NCBI GenBank assembly: GCA_937891085.1
Contig: CALAEY010000005.1
Span: 1 to 27,180 of the forward strand
Direction: 5' to 3'
From: an uncultured Prevotellaceae bacterium
GTDB taxonomy: Bacteria; Bacteroidota; Bacteroidia; Bacteroidales; Bacteroidaceae
Length of the DNA stretch: 27,180 bases
Positions 1 through 6,992 of this stretch are shown here, piece by piece. Made by a program: the position numbers and the translations under genes. The first letter of the stretch is position 1; each line of letters starts with the position of its first letter. The notes beneath the pieces were generated by a model. That model worked only from the letters and a program-made list of their open reading frames with translations, was not told the DNA's origin and searched no databases.

Positions 1-65
1 TTTTGGGCATCGAATCTACAATAGAAACCTATCGGCTGGTTGCGGATAATCATTATGATAAATAA
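1..65 (+). CDS. 3' end of an unidentified gene (partial)
   Basis: Reading from base 3, the frame is open for 20 codons and stops at TAA 63-65. The last residues read GIESTIETYRLVADNHYDK, which has the composition of a normal protein tail. The other two forward frames close earlier or read less naturally. The gene enters from the left, so its family cannot be told. It would run convergently into the AraC-type regulator at 144-980, 78 bp away. Only a weak 7-bp hairpin (about 118-143, no T-run) lies between them. The call rests on composition alone; a chance open frame of this length is possible. Confidence 0.4.
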   Translation, partial: LGIESTIETYRLVADNHYDK

Positions 66-143
66 TCGAGCTATGCAAAATAAAACAAGAATAACTTAAA
101 AATAAGACAATAACCGTTTCTTGTGAATCATGAAAAACAAGGA

Positions 144-980
144 TTACTGCTGTGCCTTACTGCGGTATTCCGTCGGACTCACGCCCATCATCTTCTTAAA
201 TGTGCGATTGAAGTAGGGAACATCGTTGAAACCAGACTTGTAGCACACCTCAGAGATGGAAAGCGTGCCTTCACGCAGCTGCTTGCAAGCCAGTTCCATG
301 CGATATTCGTTGAGATAGGTGATGAACGTCTTGCCAGTAGCCCGCTTGAAGAATACGCAGAAAGACGTGCGGTTCATGCCCACATGCTTGGCAATGTCCT
401 CCAGCTTAAAGTCACGTTGGGCATTGCAATATACATACACCTCTACTTCTTTGAGCATTTTCTCGTCATGGTCCTCAGATTTCTTACGCTTACCGATGCT
501 CTGCCCATTGTCGGGCTCTGTCATCAGCACCACCAGATGTACCATCTGTGAGATACGCTGCAAGCCTGTCATCTCACGCATGGAAAGCAGTACGCTGGCA
601 ATGCGCTGAGCCAGTTTCTTGTTGAACTCCAAAGCCGTGTCGAGCTGCATGAACTGCTCTACACGCTCCTTGATCTCTGGGAAGGTGTCTGCACAGCGCT
701 TCAGGAAGTCTGTAGAGAAAAACACGCTGATATTGTGGATTTTACCTTCACGGTCGGTATTCTCTTTATCGAACTGATAGCAGTTGGGGATGCGAGGCGG
801 AATCACGGTGACTTCGCCTGACTTGAATGGAGATACTTTTTCTGCAATGATCCTGGTGCCTTGTCCCTGTCTGATATATACCAACTCCCAAGTATCTTGT
901 TCATGAAGTCCTATCATTTCATTGGGATACAAGTGCACTTCGATGTATTTGAATGGTTCTTCTGTTGTCATAGTGATCAT
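144..980 (-). CDS. AraC/XylS-family transcriptional regulator
   Basis: The 278-residue protein has the usual AraC-family layout. Residues about 10-110 look like a cupin-type sensing domain (YIRQGQGTRII, then VTVIPPRIPNCYQFD). Residues about 180-275 form the double helix-turn-helix DNA-binding domain, with FKLEDIAKHVGMNRTSFCVF as the first unit. The second unit carries the family signature: SISEVCYKSGFNDVPYFNRT, followed by FKKMMGVSPTEYR. Length is normal for the family. ATG at 980 gives MITMTTEEP; an equally usable ATG lies at 971. The cupin domain suggests a small ligand such as a sugar, which is inference. The target genes are not obvious: the neighbours are a gene tail and an unrelated ATPase. 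A perfect 14-bp palindrome lies 13 bp upstream and could be its own operator. Confidence 0.9.
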   Translation of the reverse strand: MITMTTEEPFKYIEVHLYPNEMIGLHEQDTWELVYIRQGQGTRIIAEKVSPFKSGEVTVIPPRIPNCYQFDKENTDREGKIHNISVFFSTDFLKRCADTFPEIKERVEQFMQLDTALEFNKKLAQRIASVLLSMREMTGLQRISQMVHLVVLMTEPDNGQSIGKRKKSEDHDEKMLKEVEVYVYCNAQRDFKLEDIAKHVGMNRTSFCVFFKRATGKTFITYLNEYRMELACKQLREGTLSISEVCYKSGFNDVPYFNRTFKKMMGVSPTEYRSKAQQ

Positions 981-992
981 TCTTTTTTCAGG

Positions 993-1006
993 TTGTAAAT
1001 TTACAA
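993..1006. promoter_or_regulatory. 14-bp perfect palindrome upstream of the AraC-type gene
   Basis: TTGTAAATTTACAA is a perfect palindrome 13 bp upstream of the regulator's start codon. On the minus strand it contains TAAATTTA, which differs at one position from the Bacteroidetes -7 box TAnnTTTG. No convincing -33 box was found for it. It may be an operator, part of the promoter, or both. Function is not shown. Confidence 0.35.
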
Positions 1007-1165
1007 TTTTCTCCTTTTTCTTTGATTGTCCTCTTGTCTAAAAGTTTAATCCCCCTTTTTGTTTTAACATTATTTATGGAATCATTCTTAATAATGCCCT
1101 ATTTCTTTATTTATAGCTTTGAGGATGCAGTTGTTTGAGAGCCATTGCTGCGCTTCTCCATTAAC

Positions 1166-1260
1166 TGCGCCAAAATCGATAAAAATTTGCTATTTTGGCG
1201 CATTATAAATGCTAAACCGCGCCAAAATGTAGAAATTATTTTGATTTTGGCGCATTATAA
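1166..1260. repeat. Two copies of a GCGCCAAAAT dyad at 52-bp spacing
   Basis: This lies in the 333-bp gap 981-1313. Copy 1 has arms TGCGCCAAAAT (1166-1176) and ATTTTGGCGCA (1192-1202). Copy 2 has arms GCGCCAAAAT (1219-1228) and ATTTTGGCGC (1244-1253). Both dyads have a 15-bp centre and both right arms run on into ATTATAA. Each arm recurs exactly 52 bp later, close to five helical turns. The second copy ends next to the -33 box of the ATPase gene. This suggests a paired operator for that gene; a decayed mobile-element end is an alternative. Nothing else in the gap is recognisable beyond the 14-bp palindrome at 993-1006 and the promoter at 1262-1292. Confidence 0.75.
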
Positions 1261-1261
1261 G

Positions 1262-1292
1262 TTGGTTTTAACCGATCTTTCATTTATCTTTG
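1262..1292 (+). promoter_or_regulatory. Bacteroidetes-type promoter for the ATPase gene
   Basis: TTGG at 1262-1265 and TATCTTTG at 1285-1292 are separated by 19 bp, matching the Bacteroidetes -33/-7 consensus. The start codon follows 21 bp after the -7 box, so the leader is very short. The dyad repeat at 1219-1253 ends 8 bp before the -33 box. Confidence 0.75.
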
Positions 1293-1313
1293 TGGCGTTA
1301 AAACAGTCTGATT

Positions 1314-2738
1314 ATGAATAGGATTATCGGTAGAGGAGGTGAACAGGAACTCCTAAGACAATATGTGAATAGTAATAAGTCTGAGTTTGTGGCTATTTAT
1401 GGACGTAGACGAGTAGGTAAGACTTACTTGATCACGCAGACTTTTCAGGGTCAAATAGACTTTGATATGACAGGTGTGTTGGAAGGTAGTAAAGAGGAGC
1501 AACTATTCAGCTTTCAGATGTCACTTCGTCAATGTGGCTATACGGGGAAGATGCCTCAAAACTGGATGCAGGCATTCTCTGCCTTGAAAGATGCCTTGCA
1601 ACCTAGGCTGCACCAGAAGCAGGTTGTGCTATTTATAGATGAACTGCCCTGCCTTGACACTCCACGCTCAGGGCTGGTCAAAGCGCTTGATTTGTTTTGG
1701 AATGGTTGGTGCACACGTCAAAAGAATATCAAGCTCTTTGTCTGTGGTTCTGCCACCACTTGGATGATAGACAATATTATAGACAATCACGGAGGATTGC
1801 ATAATCGCATTACACACGAAATGCACCTGCATCCTTTCACTCTGAAAGAGACGGAAGAATACATCATAGCAAATAAGTTTAAGTGGAGCAGACTCAGTAT
1901 TGCACAAACCTATATGATTTTCGGTGGAATACCATATTATCTGAGCCTGCTTTCCCCTAAGTATGGCCTTACTGAGAATATAGATCGGCTGTTCTTCTCT
2001 GCAGATGCTGAATTGGATACCGAATACCAGCGATTGTTTAAGTCCTTATTCAAGAATCCTCAGCCATATCTTCAGATAGTGCAATTGCTGACAGAACACA
2101 AGCGGGGGCTTACACGTAATGAAATCAGCGAAAAAATAGGCAAGGAAACAGGAGGACACCTAAGTAAAATGCTCAAAAACCTTGAGAATTGTGACTTCAT
2201 ACGTAGATATAATGTCAGGGAGCGGAAAATCAATTTCAACAATGGTATTTATCAGCTTACAGATTTCTATACACAGTTTTATCACGACTTCTGTCGGCAT
2301 AGGACTACTGATGAACATTTTTGGATGAATAGCATCAATACCCCAAAGCATAACACATGGCTCGGACTGGCGTTCGAACGACTATGTATGGCCCATATTC
2401 CACAAATCAAAAAGGCACTTGGAATAGATCGAATCCGTACAGAGTATTATTCGTGGAGAAGTAAGGACAGCCATCCTGCCGCTCAGATTGACTTAATCAT
2501 AGAGCGTGCCGACCATATCATAAACCTGTGTGAGTTGAAGTATAGTAAGGCCCTCTATGCTATTAGTGCAGAGGAAGAAGACAAGTTACGAAACCGTATG
2601 GCTGATTTTGAGCAAGAAACGGGTGTGCGTGAAGCTGTGCATCTCACTTTCATAACAACATATGGCCTGAAGGAGAATATCCATTCATCAGAAGTGCAGA
2701 GCCAAGTGACACTTGATGCATTATTTGGTGCTTTATAA
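1314..2738 (+). CDS. AAA+ ATPase with C-terminal DUF234-like nuclease-fold domain
   Basis: The 474-residue protein begins with a P-loop ATPase domain: Walker A GRRRVGKT at residues 30-37 and Walker B VVLFIDE at 104-110. A winged-helix-like segment follows (about 260-310, LTRNEISEKIGKETGGHLSK). The C-terminal part matches the DUF234 pattern of archaeal-type ATPases, with AQIDLII and then CELKYSK near residue 410. That D...ExK arrangement is typical of the PD-(D/E)XK nuclease fold. The family occurs in many paralogous copies in Bacteroidetes and its role is not established. The gene has its own promoter and paired palindromes upstream, and is visibly more AT-rich than prfC after it, so it may be an acquired single-gene insertion. 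Confidence 0.85.
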   Translation: MNRIIGRGGEQELLRQYVNSNKSEFVAIYGRRRVGKTYLITQTFQGQIDFDMTGVLEGSKEEQLFSFQMSLRQCGYTGKMPQNWMQAFSALKDALQPRLHQKQVVLFIDELPCLDTPRSGLVKALDLFWNGWCTRQKNIKLFVCGSATTWMIDNIIDNHGGLHNRITHEMHLHPFTLKETEEYIIANKFKWSRLSIAQTYMIFGGIPYYLSLLSPKYGLTENIDRLFFSADAELDTEYQRLFKSLFKNPQPYLQIVQLLTEHKRGLTRNEISEKIGKETGGHLSKMLKNLENCDFIRRYNVRERKINFNNGIYQLTDFYTQFYHDFCRHRTTDEHFWMNSINTPKHNTWLGLAFERLCMAHIPQIKKALGIDRIRTEYYSWRSKDSHPAAQIDLIIERADHIINLCELKYSKALYAISAEEEDKLRNRMADFEQETGVREAVHLTFITTYGLKENIHSSEVQSQVTLDALFGAL

Positions 2739-2747
2739 TCTTAATTA

Positions 2748-2779
2748 TTTGCGAAGTCTGGCAGTTTTTTGTAATTTCG
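2748..2779 (+). promoter_or_regulatory. Probable prfC promoter
   Basis: TTTG at 2748-2751 and TAATTTCG at 2772-2779 are 20 bp apart; the last two bases of the -7 box deviate from TAnnTTTG. An inverted repeat, TGCGAA (2750-2755) with TTCGCA (2776-2781), overlaps both boxes, which could be a coincidence or an operator. The prfC start lies 26 bp downstream. Confidence 0.5.
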
Positions 2780-2805
2780 CAGCCCATAATAAATAACAAG
2801 AGAAG

Positions 2806-4374
2806 ATGAATAGCGAAATATCCCGTAGACGAACATTTGCCATCGTGGCACACCCTGATGCTGGTAAGACCTCACTTACTGAGAAACTGCTGCTCTTTGG
2901 CGGACAGATACAAGTGGCTGGTGCCGTGAAGAGTAACAAGATACGCAAGACTGCCACCAGCGACTGGATGGACATCGAGAAGCAGCGTGGTATCTCCGTG
3001 ACTACCAGTGTGATGGAGTTCGACTACCATGACTACAAGATCAACATTCTGGATACCCCAGGACACCAGGACTTTGCGGAAGATACCTATCGCACGCTGA
3101 CGGCTGTAGATAGCGTAATCATCGTGATAGACGGTGCCAAGGGTGTGGAGGCACAGACGCTGAAACTGATGGATGTATGTCGCATGCGCAATACGCCCGT
3201 GATCATCTTCGTGAACAAGATGGATCGTGAGACCAAGGATCCGTTCGACCTGCTGGACGAGCTGGAAGAACAACTGCAGATCAGTGTACGTCCGCTCTCA
3301 TGGCCCATCGACAATGGCGCTCGCTTCAAGGGCGTGTATAATATCTACGAGCAGCGCCTCAATTTGTTCCAGCCTTCCAAGCAAGTAGTGACGGAAAAGG
3401 TGGAGGTAGATATCCATACGGATGCGTTGGAGCAGCACATTGGCAATAGGCAGGCAGAGCAATTGCGTGCCGACCTTGACCTGCTGGAGGGTGTCTATCC
3501 AGAGTTTGATCATCAGGCCTATCTGGATGGACATCTGGCTCCTGTATTCTTCGGCTCTGCCTTGAATAACTTTGGTGTGCAGGAATTGCTGGACTGCTTC
3601 GTGGAGATAGCTCCTTGTCCACGTCCTGTGCAGGCATTGGAGCGCTCCGTGCAACCTGATGAGCAGAAGTTCACTGGCTTCATCTTCAAGATCACAGCCA
3701 ACATCGACCCTAACCATCGCTCTTGCATCGCATTCTGCAAGATTTGCTCTGGCAAGTTCACCCGTAATACACCTTATTTACATGTAAGGCACAACAAGAC
3801 CATGCGCTTCACCAGTCCTGTCCAGTTCATGGCACAGCGTAAGAGCACGGTAGATGAGGCTTGGGCAGGTGATATCATCGGACTGCCAGACAACGGTACC
3901 TTCAAGATAGGCGATACGCTCACAGAGGGCGAACTGCTGCACTTCCGTGGATTGCCAAGCTTCTCACCAGAGATGTTCAAGTACATCGAGAACGACGACC
4001 CGATGAAGCAGAAGCAGCTGGCCAAGGGTATCGACCAGTTGATGGACGAGGGTGTGGCTCAACTCTTCGTGAACCAGTTCAACCAGCGAAAGATCATTGG
4101 CACGGTGGGACAGCTTCAGTTTGAAGTCATCCAGTACCGCCTACTCAATGAGTACAATGCCAAGTGCCGTTGGGAACCTGTGCATCTGTATAAGGCCTGC
4201 TGGATAGAGAGCGATGATGTCTCAGAGTTGGACAACTTCAAGAAACGTAAGTACCAGTACATGGCGAAAGACCGTGAGGGCCGTGATGTTTTTCTGGCAG
4301 ATAGCAACTATGTGCTCCAGATGGCGCAGAATGACTTCAAGCACATCAAGTTCCACTTCACATCGGAATTCTGA
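2806..4374 (+). CDS. prfC: Peptide chain release factor 3 (RF3)
   Basis: RF3 is the translational GTPase that recycles class-I release factors RF1/RF2 from the ribosome after termination. The 522-residue length is normal. All GTPase motifs are visible: G1 AHPDAGKT (15-22), G2 RGISVTT (61-67), G3 DTPGH (83-87) and G4 NKMD (137-140). The long downstream part has the RF3-type elongation-factor domain II and C-terminal domain, including GTVGQLQFEVIQYRL, a hallmark of RF3. ATG 2806 gives the conserved start MNSEISRRRTFAIVAHPDAG. The gene appears monocistronic: it has its own promoter, and a 14-bp-stem intrinsic terminator lies about 105 bp after the stop codon. Confidence 0.97.
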   Translation: MNSEISRRRTFAIVAHPDAGKTSLTEKLLLFGGQIQVAGAVKSNKIRKTATSDWMDIEKQRGISVTTSVMEFDYHDYKINILDTPGHQDFAEDTYRTLTAVDSVIIVIDGAKGVEAQTLKLMDVCRMRNTPVIIFVNKMDRETKDPFDLLDELEEQLQISVRPLSWPIDNGARFKGVYNIYEQRLNLFQPSKQVVTEKVEVDIHTDALEQHIGNRQAEQLRADLDLLEGVYPEFDHQAYLDGHLAPVFFGSALNNFGVQELLDCFVEIAPCPRPVQALERSVQPDEQKFTGFIFKITANIDPNHRSCIAFCKICSGKFTRNTPYLHVRHNKTMRFTSPVQFMAQRKSTVDEAWAGDIIGLPDNGTFKIGDTLTEGELLHFRGLPSFSPEMFKYIENDDPMKQKQLAKGIDQLMDEGVAQLFVNQFNQRKIIGTVGQLQFEVIQYRLLNEYNAKCRWEPVHLYKACWIESDDVSELDNFKKRKYQYMAKDREGRDVFLADSNYVLQMAQNDFKHIKFHFTSEF

Positions 4375-4394
4375 TAAAATCAAAGCGCAGCTTT

Positions 4395-4457
4395 AATTGT
4401 CAATTGTGAATTGTCAATTGTCAATTGTGAATTGTGAATTGTGAATTGTCAATTGTG
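4395..4457. repeat. Nine-copy heptamer tandem repeat AATTGTS
   Basis: Nine uninterrupted 7-bp units, AATTGTC or AATTGTG, run from 4395 to 4457. They begin 21 bp after the prfC stop and end before the terminator. Where a C-ending unit meets the next, the palindrome CAATTG forms, so the tract is largely self-complementary. No coding function is apparent. Confidence 0.95.
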
Positions 4458-4480
4458 CTTTTGACGAATATCCCTATTTA

Positions 4481-4523
4481 AAGGCGAATTTACTATAACA
4501 AGTAGATTCGCCTTTCGTTTTTT
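4481..4523 (+). terminator. Intrinsic terminator of prfC
   Basis: AAGGCGAATTTACT (4481-4494) pairs with AGTAGATTCGCCTT (4501-4514). All 14 positions pair, with one T-G wobble, around a 6-nt loop. TCG and a run of six T (4518-4523) follow. It separates prfC from the MATE gene promoter. Confidence 0.9.
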
Positions 4524-4540
4524 AATATGTTATTTATCCT

Positions 4541-4548
4541 TATCTTTG
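4541..4548 (+). promoter_or_regulatory. -7 box for the MATE exporter gene
   Basis: TATCTTTG is a perfect Bacteroidetes -7 box directly after the prfC terminator. The -33 region is poor; the best candidate is TTCG near 4514-4518. The ATG at 4527 lies upstream of this box, so the real start must be further down, at 4575 or 4581. Confidence 0.6.
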
Positions 4549-4574
4549 CAAACGAGAATGTAAATTGGATAGAA

Positions 4575-5993
4575 ATGCCGATGAAGAAAGACGATCTTTT
4601 GATGCTTATTCGTATGGGGAAGCCTATGACCACACGTCAGCAGCTTCACCTGACGGCTTTGCTATCTATGCCTGCTATCATGGCACAGATATCGTCTATT
4701 ATCATGCAATACATAGATGCCTCCATGGTAGGAAGCCTTGGGGCAGAGCCAGCTGCCAGCATCGGACTGGTATCTACTTCCACTTGGCTCTTCGGCGGTT
4801 TGCCATCCGCAGCAGCTGTGGGCTTCTACGTGCAGGTGGCACATCGCATAGGTGCTGATGATATGGAAGGAGCGAAGCATGTGCTGAGACAGTCGTTGCT
4901 GGCCTGTATGCTCTGGGTGCTGATGGTGACGGCCATTGGCGTGGGTATCAGTGGCGGACTGCCTGTGTGGCTGGGTGGCAACCCCGACATCACAGCCGAT
5001 GCCTCTACCTATTTCTTGATATTCAGCTTGGCACTGCCAGCTTTCCAGATAAACTCCTTGGCGGGAGGTATGCTGCGATGTAGTGGAAACATTCTGATTC
5101 CCAGCCTTCTGAATGTCTTGCTCTGCGTATTGGATGTGGTATTCAACTTCTTCTTGATATTTCCAACGCGCGAGGTAAGTCTGCTGGGCCTATCACTGAC
5201 CGTTCCAGGCGCTGGCTTGGGCGTGAAGGGTGCCGCTTTAGGTACCTGCATCGCTGTCTATATCATCGGACTGCTGATGATGTATTTCATGTGGTTCCGC
5301 TCTAAGGAGCTAAAACTCATTGGTACGCATGGCAGTTTTATGCCAACGCTGGAAACTCTGAAGCGTGCTGTGACCATCGGCCTCCCGATGGGTATAGAGC
5401 ATGTGGTGATGTGTGGCGCTCAGATCATGACTACCGTCATCGTGGCACCTCTGGGTACGTTTGCCATCGCAGCCAACTCCTTTGCCATCACGGCAGAGAG
5501 CCTCTGCTATATGCCTGGCTATGGTATAGGTGATGCAGCTACCACCTTGGTGGGGCAGAGCGTAGGTGCAGGACGTGTGAACCTGACGAAGCGCTTTGCA
5601 AAAATCACCGTTTGGATGGGTATCATTGTGATGACCTTCATGGGTATCATCATGTATGTGGCTGCCCCATTGATGATGGGACTCATGACACCTGTGGAAG
5701 AGGTGAAGGAACTGGGCGTGATGGCCCTGCGCATCGAAGCCTTTGCAGAGCCAATGTTCGCTGCCAGCATCGTGGCCTACGGTGTGTTTGTGGGTGCAGG
5801 CAGCACGCTGGTACCTTGTCTGATGAACTTCGCCAGCATGTGGGCCGTGCGCTTGACGTTGGCCGCCTTGTTGGCTCCTACTCTGGGCCTGAAGGGTGTT
5901 TGGATAGCCATGTGCATCGAGCTCTGCTTCCGTGGCATCATCTTCCTCATCAGGCTGAAGTGGGGTAAGTGGATAAAACAGAATAATTCATAA
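4575..5993 (+). CDS. MATE-family multidrug/cation exporter
   Basis: This inner-membrane protein of about 472 residues has around 12 hydrophobic segments in the two-bundle MATE arrangement. Early residues QLHLTALLSMPAIMAQISSI and YIDASMVGSLG match the first helices of the NorM/DinF-type transporters, which export organic cations or drugs using a Na+ or H+ gradient. The second half repeats the pattern (AVTIGLPMGIEHVVM, then GIGDAATTLVGQSVGAGR). I chose ATG 4575 (MPMKKDDLLML) because an in-frame ATG at 4527 precedes the -7 box; ATG 4581 is also possible. The stop codon lies inside a heptamer repeat. The substrate is unknown. DUF3737 follows after 23 bp, and the three genes to 8165 may be co-transcribed. 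Confidence 0.93.
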   Translation: MPMKKDDLLMLIRMGKPMTTRQQLHLTALLSMPAIMAQISSIIMQYIDASMVGSLGAEPAASIGLVSTSTWLFGGLPSAAAVGFYVQVAHRIGADDMEGAKHVLRQSLLACMLWVLMVTAIGVGISGGLPVWLGGNPDITADASTYFLIFSLALPAFQINSLAGGMLRCSGNILIPSLLNVLLCVLDVVFNFFLIFPTREVSLLGLSLTVPGAGLGVKGAALGTCIAVYIIGLLMMYFMWFRSKELKLIGTHGSFMPTLETLKRAVTIGLPMGIEHVVMCGAQIMTTVIVAPLGTFAIAANSFAITAESLCYMPGYGIGDAATTLVGQSVGAGRVNLTKRFAKITVWMGIIVMTFMGIIMYVAAPLMMGLMTPVEEVKELGVMALRIEAFAEPMFAASIVAYGVFVGAGSTLVPCLMNFASMWAVRLTLAALLAPTLGLKGVWIAMCIELCFRGIIFLIRLKWGKWIKQNNS

Positions 5994-6011
5994 TTTATAA
6001 TTCATAATTCT
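5984..6011. repeat. Four-copy heptamer TAATTCA spanning the MATE stop codon
   Basis: TAATTCA, TAATTTA, TAATTCA and TAATTCT lie in tandem. The MATE stop TAA at 5991-5993 is the first three bases of the second unit, so the protein's last codons come from the repeat. The array fills most of the gap to the DUF3737 start at 6017. Confidence 0.85.
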
Positions 6012-6016
6012 CAAAT

Positions 6017-6862
6017 ATGGAATTAATCAAGGATCAAGAGTTTGGAGGTGAAAGACCTTTATATTGTAGGCACGACCTGCATTTGGAGAATGTGACGATT
6101 CATCTGGGTGAGTCTTCCATCAAGGAGTGTTATAACATCGAGGCAGACCACTGTCAGTTTGAGGGTAAATATGTGTTCTGGGAGAACAACCACTTCGTGG
6201 TGCGCAACAGCGTGTTCAAGGAGAGTGCCCGGTCGTCACTCTGGTATTCTCGCAATGGTGAGATCTACGATTCTCTGGTGGAATGCCCCAAGATGTTCCG
6301 CAGCATGGACGGTATAACGCTGAACAACGTACGCTTCCCTCATGCGCAGGAGACCATGTGGCATGTGAAGAACGTGCGTGTGGAGAACTGCGTGTTTGAT
6401 GAGGCCAACTATATCTTCAAGGATAGCGAGAATGTCTTCATGAATCATGTCACCATCAATGGTAACTATAGTTTCCAGTATAGCAAGAACATTGAGATCC
6501 ATAATTCTGTGCTCAACTCCAAGGATGCTTTCTGGGAGACGGAGAACGTGACCATCTACGACTCTATCATCAACGGTGAGTTCCTGGCTTGGTATGCTAA
6601 ACGCCTACGCTTGGTGAACTGCCACATTCAGGAAACACAGCCTCTGTGCTATATCGAGGACCTGACGATGGAGAACTGCACCATGCAGGAAGATTGCGAC
6701 CTTGCTTTCGAGTATAGCAGTTGCAACGTGGAGATCAACGGCCCTGTGACCAGTATCAAGAACCCACGCAGTGGTGTCATCAAGGTGAAGAGCGTTGGTG
6801 AGATTATCATTGATGAGAACATCAAGAAACCAGCGAACTGCGAAATTATTGTTGGAGATTGA
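6017..6862 (+). CDS. DUF3737 family protein, right-handed beta-helix type
   Basis: This 281-residue protein shows no signal peptide or membrane segment, so it is probably cytoplasmic. It is built of short repeats of about 20 residues, each with an aromatic or polar turn such as FWENNHFVVRNSVF, LWYSRNGEIYDSLV, HVKNVRVENCVF and YSKNIEIHNSVL. This is the look of a parallel beta-helix and fits the DUF3737 family, whose biochemical role I do not know. The start MELIKDQEFGGERPLY is typical of the family. It lies between an exporter and a PLP-dependent lyase on the same strand, which suggests a shared pathway, though this is inference. The stop codon lies at the edge of an octamer repeat. Confidence 0.85.
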   Translation: MELIKDQEFGGERPLYCRHDLHLENVTIHLGESSIKECYNIEADHCQFEGKYVFWENNHFVVRNSVFKESARSSLWYSRNGEIYDSLVECPKMFRSMDGITLNNVRFPHAQETMWHVKNVRVENCVFDEANYIFKDSENVFMNHVTINGNYSFQYSKNIEIHNSVLNSKDAFWETENVTIYDSIINGEFLAWYAKRLRLVNCHIQETQPLCYIEDLTMENCTMQEDCDLAFEYSSCNVEINGPVTSIKNPRSGVIKVKSVGEIIIDENIKKPANCEIIVGD

Positions 6863-6976
6863 GAAATTGAGAAATTGAGAAATTGAGAAATTGAGATATT
6901 AACTATGCAGATTGATTCCTCCCGGATGGAAACGGCGAAGCAGTAATCTCTCAATCTCTCAATTTCTCAATCTCTC
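6855..6976. repeat. Inverted pair of octamer tandem repeats between DUF3737 and the PLP enzyme
   Basis: The left block is GAGAAATT, four exact copies at 6861-6892, flanked by the variants GAGATT (6855-6860) and GAGATATT (6893-6900). The right block is AATCTCTC, AATCTCTC, AATTTCTC, AATCTCTC at 6945-6976, followed by a run of A. The blocks are reverse complements apart from one A-C mismatch in most units, so RNA could form a stem of about 32 bp around a 44-nt centre. The DUF3737 stop (6860-6862) overlaps the left block, and the next start codon lies 17 bp past the right block. Confidence 0.85.
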
Positions 6977-6992
6977 AAAAAAAAATAAGACT

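Noticed and set aside
4527..4574. Upstream start of the MATE gene at 4527
   Set aside because: The codon lies upstream of the -7 box TATCTTTG at 4541-4548, so it would not be in the transcript.
6912..6992. 27-residue N-terminal extension of the PLP enzyme
   Set aside because: It would translate the right-hand octamer repeat block; the family start MAFNFDTSIDRWGTNSYKWD is at 6993.
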